The position numbers and the translations under genes are program-made. From NCBI GenBank assembly GCA_900404475.1, contig OUQQ01000352.1:7932-18106 (forward strand): 10,175 bases of DNA, written 5' to 3'. This DNA comes from Spongospora subterranea. Its lineage: Eukaryota > Endomyxa > Phytomyxea > Plasmodiophorida > Plasmodiophoridae. Positions within the stretch are counted from its first letter, which is position 1. Each line of letters opens with the position of its first letter. Below, piece after piece: positions 1 to 8,800 of the stretch. The notes beneath the pieces were generated by a model. The model saw nothing but the letters and a program-made list of their open reading frames with translations, was not told where the DNA came from and ran no database searches.

Positions 1-77
1 ATCAGCGCCTATGATAGAACAATAATGTACCTCCTCTAACTGTTAATGAGAGAACACAAAAACAACAAAGAGCCCAA
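1..77. other. 3' flank of the zinc-finger gene
   Basis: Short non-coding stretch after the zinc-finger stop. It presumably holds the 3' UTR and cleavage site. I see no other feature. Confidence 0.4.
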
Positions 78-1061
78 TCAGTGTTGCGATATTCGCCTGA
101 TGGTCTGAAGCAATGAGTCGATTTCTTCTGGCTGATCGACCTGGTATGGCTGGTCCACGTTCGTCTTATCGCAATGGAAGTTCTTATGGTCTTTCAGTTC
201 GTTAGCGCTTGCTAGAGCTTGCTGACAAAACGGGCAACGGAATTCGATTTTCTTTTTGGGGGTTGCACACTTATGGGCCTGCAAAATCAAAATAAATCAA
301 TAGGTCGACGAAAACGGTTGCGCCATTGTCCGAACCTGAAATTGCTGGAACTCGGAAAATATGGCCGGACACTTGACGCAGCGAAAACAGCTTTGCTCGG
401 CGTGGATTCGTACGTGCTTCTTGAGGCTGTCGGTGTTGCTGAACGACCTGCGACAGAACCGGCACCAGAACAGGCGCTCCTCCTGGTGAGTGGTCTCGTG
501 GCGCCTGAGGTGGCTCTGCCGCTTGAACGACTTCCCGCATTGCTTACAGGTGAATGGTCGTTCGCCTGTATGGATGCGCAAATGCCGCTCCAGATGGCTC
601 TGGCATTTGAACGACGTCGTGCAATTCGCGAACGAACACGCATGAATCTTCACATTCGACTTTTTCCGCTTCAGTTTTTCAGCAGCCTGAACCGAAGTGT
701 TATTGGCGACTTCCTCGTTATGCCTTTTGTCATGAGTTTCGATCTGCTCCTCCGTCCTAACCACGAACTCCTTGCACGTTGGGCAAAAGTGCGGCCTCAT
801 TGGAAAACCCGACCAATTTTGGAAATTCATGACGACCGGGTCGTCGCACTGAACGCTTGGGGTCGTGACGATGGCAGGTTGCTCAATTTGGATTGGCGCA
901 GTTATCATGGCCTGGGTTTTTCCTGTCGCGTCCCGTAACGATACACTTGGAGAGCGCCAGTTACGAGGATTTCGACTAGCAGCTGCTGTACAGTCCGGGA
1001 CTGGGCGGAGGCCGTTCTCCGAACACACAAATGCCGTAGAGTGTAACGGCAAGGGTTTCAT
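78..1061 (-). CDS. C2H2 zinc-finger protein, six fingers, putative transcription factor
   Basis: Probable nuclear DNA- or RNA-binding protein; the target is unknown. Exons on the minus strand are 1061-336 and 278-78, with a 57-base GT...AG intron (335-279, phase 0), giving 308 residues. Six fingers are visible: C93/C96/H110/H114 (degenerate, 13 residues between pairs), C142/C147/H160/H164, C172/C175/H188/H192, C200/C203/H216/H220, C228/C231/H244 and C257/C260/H273/H277. Fingers 2 and 3 are joined by a canonical TGERP linker, which favours nucleic-acid binding. Finger 5 is completed only after splicing and has C246 just two residues after H244, an unusual fourth ligand. A basic patch (KLKRKK, 129-134) may be a nuclear signal. 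The start is uncertain: M1 at 1061 overlaps an out-of-frame ATG at 1065, and M52 at 908 would give 257 residues and keep all fingers. TFIIIA-like or general C2H2 factor are both possible; I do not assign a name. Divergent from Ku80. Confidence 0.82.
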
Positions 1062-1065
1062 TCAT
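976..1065 (-). other. Possible upstream ORF in the zinc-finger leader
   Basis: An ATG at 1065 overlaps the ATG at 1061 (ATGAATG) in another frame and opens 29 codons ending in TAG at 978-976. If transcription begins upstream of 1065 and translation starts at the internal ATG at 908, this would act as an upstream ORF. It could equally be chance sequence upstream of the true transcription start. Confidence 0.25.
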
Positions 1066-1127
1066 CGGCGGCCGCTGCGACAGCGGTGCGATCACTGTTA
1101 TTCGGGGGCGGTTCCGGTTCGGGCAAC
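1062..1127. promoter_or_regulatory. Compact divergent promoter between zinc-finger gene and Ku80
   Basis: Only 66 bases separate the outermost start codons of two divergent genes (219 if the zinc-finger start is at 908). The stretch is GC-rich, with GGCGGCCGC near 1069 and GGGGGCGG near 1104, and no TATA box is evident. Both genes must be driven from this small region or from sequence lying inside the neighbour. This is inferred from layout, not from a recognised motif. Confidence 0.4.
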
Positions 1128-3425
1128 ATGAAGGAGGCTTGCTTGCTGGTCGTCGATGTTGGCCGGACCATGCCCGAACAGGGCCTGGCAGACATCAGAT
1201 CGGCCTTGCAGCGATACCTCGTGAAATGCTTCGTACAAGGCGGCATGAACGAATTGGGTTTGCTGCTGTTCGGATCGGATCAGACAAACAACGCGCTCAA
1301 TGTTGATACCAACGTATTTTTTTTTTAATTCATTTTTTTCGATTGAATTTTCGATAATTCGAGTTGCATATTTTCAGGGAGAATACGAATCTATTGAATT
1401 GCTGAGGGCGTTGGCGAAACCTGATGCCGCGCTAATACATCAGGTCGATGCATTGGCTAATGGTTCGTCTAATGTGGAAGGAGATGTTATCGATGCCATT
1501 GTTGTTGGTATCAATGAACTCCATCTGCGAGTAAAGCACCTGAAGTTCTCGAAGCGCATGTTCATTTTTACGTCCGCTGGTGGAGCCACATCTTCCTCAG
1601 AACAGATTCAGGACATTGCTGAAATTGTAAAAGACCAGTCGATCGCGTTGAATATTATTGGAATTGGTTTCGGAGACAAGAATCGTACAGGGTCACAAAT
1701 TCAGAACGAGGCGTCATTAAGGCTCTTAGCTGAGCTCACTGATGGTGCGGTGATGTCTGCCGATATTGGCCTTAAGCTGCTCTCTCGTCCCGCTTGCAAA
1801 GCCGTCAGACCGACCGCGAAATATCGTGGTGCATTAGAGATATCTAGTTTGATTCAGATTCCTTCCAATACATTTGGAAAGACAATGGCTGCTGGATTTC
1901 CTTCTATGAAGAAACAAGCGCAAACCGCCCCCGGATCCACGATAAAAATGGAGACTGCCTCATTCAATAAGATGACAGGTCAAGAAATCATAAAAGAGCA
2001 AAGGTTGAAAGCGTATCGATACGGCAATGCTTTAATACCTGTTTCCGACGTTGACGAATCGCTTTTTTCATGTCGTGATCTCAAGTGTCTTCGTATTCTT
2101 GGATTCATTCCTAGATCCGACGTTCCCAGGTTCTCATCATCATTATGGAATAATCCTCATTTCTTCGATGCTGACATATATTAGGCATTTATTCATGAGC
2201 AGCGTCGACTGTGTCGTTGCTGATGCGAAATCACCCGACGCTGTAGCAGCGTTCTCCGCTTTTGTTGCCGCCATGAACGAACTCGATTTTGTTGCTCTTG
2301 TCCGATATTCTAAAAGAGACTACAGCCCAGCTCGACCAGGTGTACTCTCTCCGGGCTTGGAAGGAGAAGCGGATGTAATCCGGAATTGTTGATCCGCCCA
2401 ACACAACTGATACGGAATTGCCAGGTCATGTTTTTAAACGCGCTCCCGTTCGCTGATGATATTCGGGACTATGAGTTCAACCCATTATCTCGTTTTACGG
2501 TTTCTGACAAACAAGCTGCCGCCGTTGATGCGTTAATCGATGCCCTTGATCTCAGTGAAGCCAGCGTTGATGCTTCAGGAGAACGTGTTCCGGCGTTACG
2601 ACCAGAATCGACTTTTAATCCGGTATTGCAACGATTATATGCAACTTTGCACGCTCGGCTCCTCAGTCCTGGTGCTGATGTTCCACCGCTGCAGCCTGAG
2701 ATTCGGGCCCCATTGGAGCCAAACGAGGATATATTTGACAAGGCTATTGACGCATTTTCCAGGTAGACGTATATTCATGACGTATAAATGCTTTCATCAA
2801 CAGAATGTGGTGTAACAGGCTTCGTGATGTTTTACCATTAGTTGTCGCACCCGAGGCGGATAAGAGCAAAGCTAAAGGTCGCCGTGATTGGCGTTCTGAA
2901 ATTAATGCAAGCCTCGGTGATATTGATACTCCTGATCAATCATCGACTGCTGACGTATCCTTGTCGGATTTGATGGAGAAGGAGGTTACGATAATTACCA
3001 CCGCATCCCCAGTTCAGGATTACAAATCGTTGATTATGCGAGCCGGTCAACCAGCTGACTCCACAAAGCAACTATTCGATGTCGTTATACAGCTGATCGA
3101 GCAGTCTTTCCAGGGAAGCGGAGAAGCAAAGGCCGTTGATTGTATCGAGGCAGCTCGGCAAATCTGTTTAGAGTTATCGCTACCCGATCCGTTTAATCAA
3201 GGATTATCGCTGACTAAAGCGCGATTCATGGGATCACCCTTTGTCGCACAGTTGAAAAGCAAGCGTCTGTTCCCAATTAATTCTGATGAAGTACCTACTA
3301 GTTCGATTTCTCCCCAGGAAGCGGTGTCGTTCTTTGATGTGCCTGTTATCGCTGATGAAGGTCAAACTCAGAAAGTTGATGAAGATTCAATATGGGAATC
3401 AGCTGGATGGGATGAGTTAGGATGA
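1128..3425 (+). CDS. XRCC5: Ku80, DNA end-binding subunit of the Ku heterodimer
   Basis: Ku80 pairs with Ku70 to encircle DNA double-strand ends in the nucleus and start non-homologous end joining; it also acts at telomeres. Exons: 1128-1313, 1378-2129, 2185-2374, 2425-2762, 2819-3425, with introns of 64, 55, 50 and 56 bases. The spliced frame is 2073 bases, 690 residues, within the usual Ku80 range. Seen: an N-terminal vWA-type domain opening with CLLVVDVGRTM (5-15), reaching about residue 200; the beta-barrel core with KAYRYG (273-278), LGF (303-305), DFVALVRYS (347-355) and a junction-spanning VMFLNALPFADDIRDYEF (377-394); a C-terminal helical domain of the Ku-PK-binding type (about 550-663); and an acidic tail DEDSIWESAGWDELG (676-690). 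The start is the first ATG in frame after a stop. No missing segment is seen. Divergent from the zinc-finger gene, convergent with the transporter. Confidence 0.94.
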
Positions 3426-3536
3426 ACAACTTCTCTGCCAAGAACAGCATTACAGTATTTTTAATTATTGCCTTTCGTTATCTGGCAGCCATTTCAATTA
3501 TCAATCCGCAATAGATTTTTACTAAGAAGAGCTCCA
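3426..3536. other. Convergent intergenic spacer between Ku80 and transporter
   Basis: The 111 bases lie between the Ku80 stop and the transporter stop on the opposite strand and must hold both 3' ends. The part near 3457-3475 is T-rich. I see no AATAAA signal and no other feature. The 3' UTRs probably overlap. Confidence 0.6.
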
Positions 3537-5271
3537 TTATTCTACATGAAGCGACTTCTCCGATGCTGCATTTAGTGACTTCTCCCGAGCGGCGGCGGCA
3601 GTCTTGTACAGACGTCTGTTCGAATATTGAAGCATTGCAGCTGCCGTCAACATTGTACTGCAAATTATCCAGACAGCGGTATGAGCAAGTTGATCGAGCT
3701 AAGTGAGGTAATTCAAATGGGGGTTGACTCTATAGAAGAATCAGAGCTCTGGCCTTACGGTTAGGAGAGTCAACACGACGATCAGGTTCAGCGGAATCCT
3801 ATAGAGGTTCATGATTGTACTTCGAAGGGAATCTGGGATGAGTCTTCCTCGAAGAGTCCCCATTGATGGCCAGAATAGGCCACAGCAGATCTGAACAGTA
3901 CTGATCACATACTATCTGAAAGCGGGCCCTCATGGGAACACACCTCGAATAAGAAGAATGCAAAGAGACGAGGGTTGAAGGATTGGGAAACAGCTGGTAT
4001 CAATAGCGCTAGCGATGCGGCGATGAATATAAAGGGAGAAGACGTCTCGACCGATATTTTAAGGTCCAGGAGTATTGAGAAGAGAGATGATCCAATCATG
4101 GTGCAGATCATAAAGCAGGCGAAGACCCATCCATGCTGAATGGGGCTATCCAACGATGAGTCCAGCGACGGGGTCCATAAGAAGACCTATGCATCATTTT
4201 CAGGATTACCACAGATAATTCGCTAAACGACATGGTACTCACGAAGATATACATGGACGATTCGAACAAGGATTGCACGATGCCTAGTGACAGCGTCTCT
4301 GGTGATTGCCGAAGGTGTTCGATGGCGTTTTTGAACGACGTCTCGATCTCGACTGATGAGTCGCCATAGTTCTCATCCCAGAACAACGTGATCGTAAATA
4401 AGCTGAATGTGATTTGAACGTGGTTAGAACAACTGTTGACTTTGAGGGTGAAATGCTGTGGACCTGATCGCCAATAGGAGAGCGGCCACATCAAATGGGC
4501 CAACGGAGCCAAGCTTATCGTAAGCGGAATTGGCAACAACCCCAGAGAAGATGGCCACGATGCCATTACCCAGCGTAGCTTTTGAGAAAGTCAATGGTAG
4601 AGATGCGCCATTATATCCTTTCGAATGATGCTGTTTGATCAGCCATGATTCTAAGTGTTATCAATCCAATCAGGTTCATTGTGAAAGCAGAAACAACAAT
4701 AATTGGCCCGTCACCAAATGATGAATAAAGAATCGATGTAGAAATGCCTGACAATAACCGGCCACACATTAGTATTGAGAATCGATCTGAATGCTTGAGA
4801 AGGCAGGCAATGAAATACAGAACACAGAAAAGCTGACAGCATTTTTTCCGACCGCTAAGGAACACAAGTAAATCAGAAGAAGAAAATCAGATCGGGAGTA
4901 TTTGCACAATTTATCAGCTAATGATCCGATCACTGTTCCCGCGATCATACTGGATCCAAATCCCGTCACGAACAGGGTAGCGATCTGATTTTGACTAAAT
5001 CCATAACTGGAATATAACTCATAGACATACGGGCCTTGCAGCCAATCCGATCCTGATTGCATTGTTATGTTGAGCTGGGGAAAAAGGTCAACATCAGGCC
5101 ATTCTCACCCATTACCATCAGGTATGTAAATAGGTATAGACGCTCAAAGGCGGCATATTCTCGATCAAGGGCAGTTGCCGATACGCTGATCGGTGAGCCA
5201 CCCTTATATGCAAGGGACAAGAGCTTCGTTGATACTAGTACAGCTAATAAAGTTATGGCAACGACCAACAT
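3537..5271 (-). CDS. MFSD5: MFSD5/MOT2-type major facilitator, molybdate-anion transporter family
   Basis: Twelve-helix type membrane carrier; characterised family members take up molybdate, so molybdate or a similar anion is the likely substrate (family knowledge). Exons, minus strand: 5271-5109, 5052-4908, 4854-4715, 4650-4464, 4402-4243, 4186-3944, 3890-3759, 3698-3537. Seven introns measure 56, 53, 64, 61, 56, 53 and 60 bases. The result is 443 residues, close to family length. Seen: an N-terminal hydrophobic helix (1-22); the family signature SDWLQGPYVYELY (56-68), present only after splicing; MFS motif A, GSLADKFGRK (97-106), also across an intron; FESWL (149-153); GNGIVAI (177-183); GPFD (200-203); ENYGD (222-226); FLWTP (267-271); and CCGLFWPSMGTLRG (348-361). 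The tail after about residue 416 is basic and Ala-rich. The start is the first ATG after an in-frame TAA. All catalytic-type motifs look intact. Confidence 0.94.
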
Positions 5272-5314
5272 CGCTCTCGATTACAACTCCGTTGAATCCG
5301 ACGTAGGTTTTGCC

Positions 5315-5359
5315 CTAGAGGATAAACGACTGCCCAATAACTCTAGACTGAGCAGTCAT
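5315..5359 (-). other. Possible upstream ORF in the transporter leader
   Basis: ATG at 5359 followed by 14 codons (MTAQSRVIGQSFIL) and TAG, ending 43 bases before the transporter ATG. A smaller ATG-CCA-TTT-TGA ORF lies further up, near 5434. Either would be met first by scanning ribosomes if the leader extends this far; the transcription start is unknown. Confidence 0.25.
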
Positions 5360-5497
5360 AGAACGAGAATAAAACACAAAGATTTTCCACAGGGTGTTGA
5401 TTGACAAGGGGAGTTGCTCCATTCAAAATGGCATAGCAGTGAGCAGGAGTTGCGGACTATAGAATCGGTGTCCCGTAATGATCGTCGAGTGTGTTGT

Positions 5498-5518
5498 GCT
5501 TTGGCGGCACACCAAAGC
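5498..5518. repeat. Perfect inverted repeat, 7-base arms
   Basis: Arms GCTTTGG and CCAAAGC flank a 7-base spacer CGGCACA. It lies in non-coding sequence, 227 bases upstream of the transporter start. It could be a protein-binding palindrome or an RNA hairpin, or chance. Confidence 0.35.
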
Positions 5519-5800
5519 GAAAGCTGATTGGGTCAGGAAACAAATTTAGACGGAACATTTTTAATATTTGATAAAATAAATAGCTCCAGTAGATGCGGTA
5601 AATAAATAACAACAGATATTAAAGTTATTAAACGATGGCTGGAAATGAGATCCAGTTAATCAACCTTGGTTGCCAGCTGTGGAGCGGGCATAATATTGAC
5701 CTATGAAACTGCAATTTTTATCGCGGAGGCAGGATCAGCGCTTGTACCGAAACGCACTTCGTAGGACCTAGACGTTACTTAAAGTCAAACCTACATGATT

Positions 5801-8800
5801 CTACGGTACATAATAACTCGACCTGCGCTGTAAGCTGTATGCAATGTCATCAGGATAGGTGTTAGGAGTGGATTCCATATATCTGATTAAGTCGTCGCAG
5901 CAATCGACCAATCCCTGGGAGGCATATAATCGAAGAAGTTCATGAAATGTGACCAGCGATGGAGACAGTTTGAGTTGGATCATAACCGATAATAACACTG
6001 AAGAACAATAAGTTGAAGAGAACAACAGTCAGAAAAATGTTTACCGTGTCCTAGGGAGACATTATTTTTTATGCGACAGGCGAAGAGAAGAGCGTTTATA
6101 GTATGAATGGTTGGACAAACACTACATTGTCGCATTTCGTCCAGGAGAATACGACAGGAATTCAAGTCACCTGGATACATATGCATTCAACGAAGGTGCT
6201 CATGTGACGAATTCAATGGCTCTACCTAGTCGGGCATAAGCCTTCATCATCGCCGTATACATCGCTTCAGATATGGGCAACATCTCATTTTTAGCCCAAG
6301 TCATCAGTTGTTCACAACTTTTGACATTTCCTTGCCTAGCCAAGGCATCCATCAATGCTGCACAGCATCCAGGGCTTGCTGGTATCCCGTGACGAAGCAT
6401 GTAATTAAAAAGCCAGACAGCACTCTCAGTCCTAACAGTATCGCGAGCCAATGTGATCATTAACATTTCGTACTGCTGAGAGGTTGAAAGAGCCGACTGA
6501 AGCACAATCCTAGAATAGATTAACACTGTTCATGTCTATCTGTGCGATAATACCTGTTGATACACCTAGAAATGTATTCACAGTTCAAGCGACTGCGACC
6601 ATCAACGCCAGCACTCGATTTGTCAGCATTGATGGAAACTTCTGAGAGCACCCCAAAAATTCTTTCTTTGAACGCATCTGTATTTATCGGGAGTTAGGCA
6701 TCAGTTGCATTGGCGAATTTACAAATATATCACCAGAAGCCGCCGCAGCGATTACAGTTTTTGGCCAGTTTTGTCGTATAAAGACGATCCCAGATCGGCC
6801 ATATTTTCTTGAAGAGGCGTATAAGAAGAGCCACAAAACAGAAATCAATGGGAAATACCGGATAATAATTGATATTAGAGACGAGGTAGGGAGAATGGGA
6901 TAAGATATCGACTGAATTTCAGTTAACGCCGACTGACAAATTCACGTGAGACCCGGTACGATTGCGAATTGGCTTCCTCTTACAGAATCATCGCCTGATA
7001 GCATCAGTACATACTTCAATGTTGTTGCGTCAATCAAAACTGAAGACTCTTTCATCTCTTGATACAAACGTAACCCTTGTTTTCGCTAGAAAATCAGCTT
7101 TCAAATTCTGAATTGACATGTATCACTAAATCTATACACCTGCCTGTGCCGATAAGATCCGCTGATCAGTATATTAAAAGTAACCGTGTCAGGGAAAAAG
7201 CCAGCTAGTTGAAGGCTTGCGCGTAGCTATATTTCACAAATAAGAGAAAACTCCATATATCGCATATTGTCGGCTAACCCTTTCTGCTGCAGCAAAATCC
7301 CCTGCTCTGCATTGCGCATCGATAAGAATGTTGTAAGTGCATAAATCAGGAATAGCCCCAGAGGCCCTAATGGTGGGCTCCAAAAGTTCTCGAAGATTAT
7401 TTCTGCAAAGCAGAGCAAGAACTGCATTTACTGAGCACGCACTGAAACAAAAAACGATATTACAAAAGGAATAGTTAGCAGGAAGGACAGTCACCTGAGT
7501 GAACCTTTATGGCCGTATCCCCAGTAACTGATGGCATCAAGCGACCGGCGAATATGCCCCATACAAGCAAGATGAAATATAAGACGATTGAATTGGTTGC
7601 CTTGAATTCTACATAATGACGAGCGACGTTTTCTATGATTTGACAATTAATCAAAGATAAACGTTGTCACATGAGAGTTATACAGTGTGAAAAGAAATTG
7701 GTCAATCTCAGGCATGGAATTGGTTCGGCGATAAACATCCAGTAAAATGGGCTCTGTGCATAAGTGAGGACTAATGCCCAAAAGGGCTTGACAGGCAGGG
7801 AAGTCATTGAAGGACGAGAAAATGCGGAGCAGGACATTGTCAAGTGAAAGATTGGCAACTGCAAAATTGAATTAGTGAAAACATTGCAATGCAATACAAG
7901 TAAGGGCCCACTAACTGCTAGGAGCCAAACGGAACGTGACGCTTTTGTACTTCATGATCGCCGCGATCAGCGCCAAGCTCCGTAAATCATTTTCGTCGCC
8001 GGTTTCAGCTGAAACCCAAGGGGAAGGAGATATCAAAAACGAATGCGCTGCACTTGGACGAAACATGATTCCTTTTTGGTGTAGATAAAAAACCTATCAC
8101 ATGTCAGATTTTTGACCAAAACCGTTTGCGCAGCACCGTACCATTTGGCACAAAGTGTGATCAGCAGGATACCTCGCGAATTTCATAATCAGATATGTCA
8201 ATAAAGCGGCAGTCGTAGCTGAATCCATTGTTGTTCGATGTGAAATGAAAATGGAGATAATACGCCGACACAGATCAATTCTACAAAAACCTTGAACTTG
8301 AAAAATTGAGAGCTCATTTGTTATGCAATTAGACCTATCGTCTTTGATACTTGACATGAGGGATTGACGAAGCGCGATTCTATCAGGTCCAAACTCGGAA
8401 ATAATCAGTGGCATCAAAGAGGGTGCAAGATCTAGCAATGGCGTAACCTGCTGACGACCTGCAAGAGTTATTCGACAAAGGGTGATTCGAAGAACATTTC
8501 AAATACATGGAACGGATTGGGTTATGGCATAGTTTTGACGGATGATGTCCAGCGCTGAACCTGTTGAAGATTTAGCCTGACCAATCGACTGAACAAGTAT
8601 ATTTTGCGCGAGTTTGTCCCAGATATGATCAGGATGTGTTTGGGACACTAAGTTGTAGGTTTGCCAGATTAAACATGACGGGTGTCCATGACGTTTGAGG
8701 TTCGAAAATATGGATGATAGGACAACACCGTTAGGAACAATTCCTGTTTAGCTGTTAACAAGAAAAACACACGTAGTGAGCTGTTGTTTACCTATTTGAA

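Larger units (their letters stand above)
5272..5800. other. Intergenic region between PPR gene and transporter
   Basis: These 529 bases separate the PPR stop from the downstream transporter start, both on the minus strand, so they should hold the PPR 3' UTR and the transporter promoter and leader. The part near 5555-5640 is AT-rich. A perfect inverted repeat lies at 5498-5518 and a short upstream ORF at 5315-5359. An open plus-strand frame across 5057-5404 overlaps transporter exons and has no recognisable domain. I see no tRNA, snoRNA box pattern or coding exon here. Confidence 0.6.

Noticed and set aside
219..938. Long plus-strand ORF of 239 codons opposite the zinc-finger gene
   Set aside because: It is the antisense of zinc-finger exons; the minus strand has six C2H2 fingers with correct spacing, while this frame shows no domain.
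1086..1127. Extension of Ku80 to an upstream GTG
   Set aside because: In a eukaryotic gene the first in-frame ATG at 1128 fits the Ku80 N-terminus; the extra 14 residues show no similarity to the family.
2130..2818. Ku80 read as a frameshifted pseudogene
   Set aside because: Each frame change coincides with GT...AG ends 50-56 bases apart, and joining them restores continuous Ku80 with all domains and a total divisible by three.
3478..3663. Minus-strand 61-codon ORF
   Set aside because: It is a shadow in another frame of the last transporter exon (3698-3537), which encodes the final helix and tail.
5057..5404. Plus-strand 115-codon ORF
   Set aside because: It is antisense to transporter exon 1 and its leader, with no recognisable domain.
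5272..5800. tRNA or snoRNA gene in the intergenic region
   Set aside because: I found no B-box-like GTTCRANTC with a matching acceptor stem and no paired C and D boxes.
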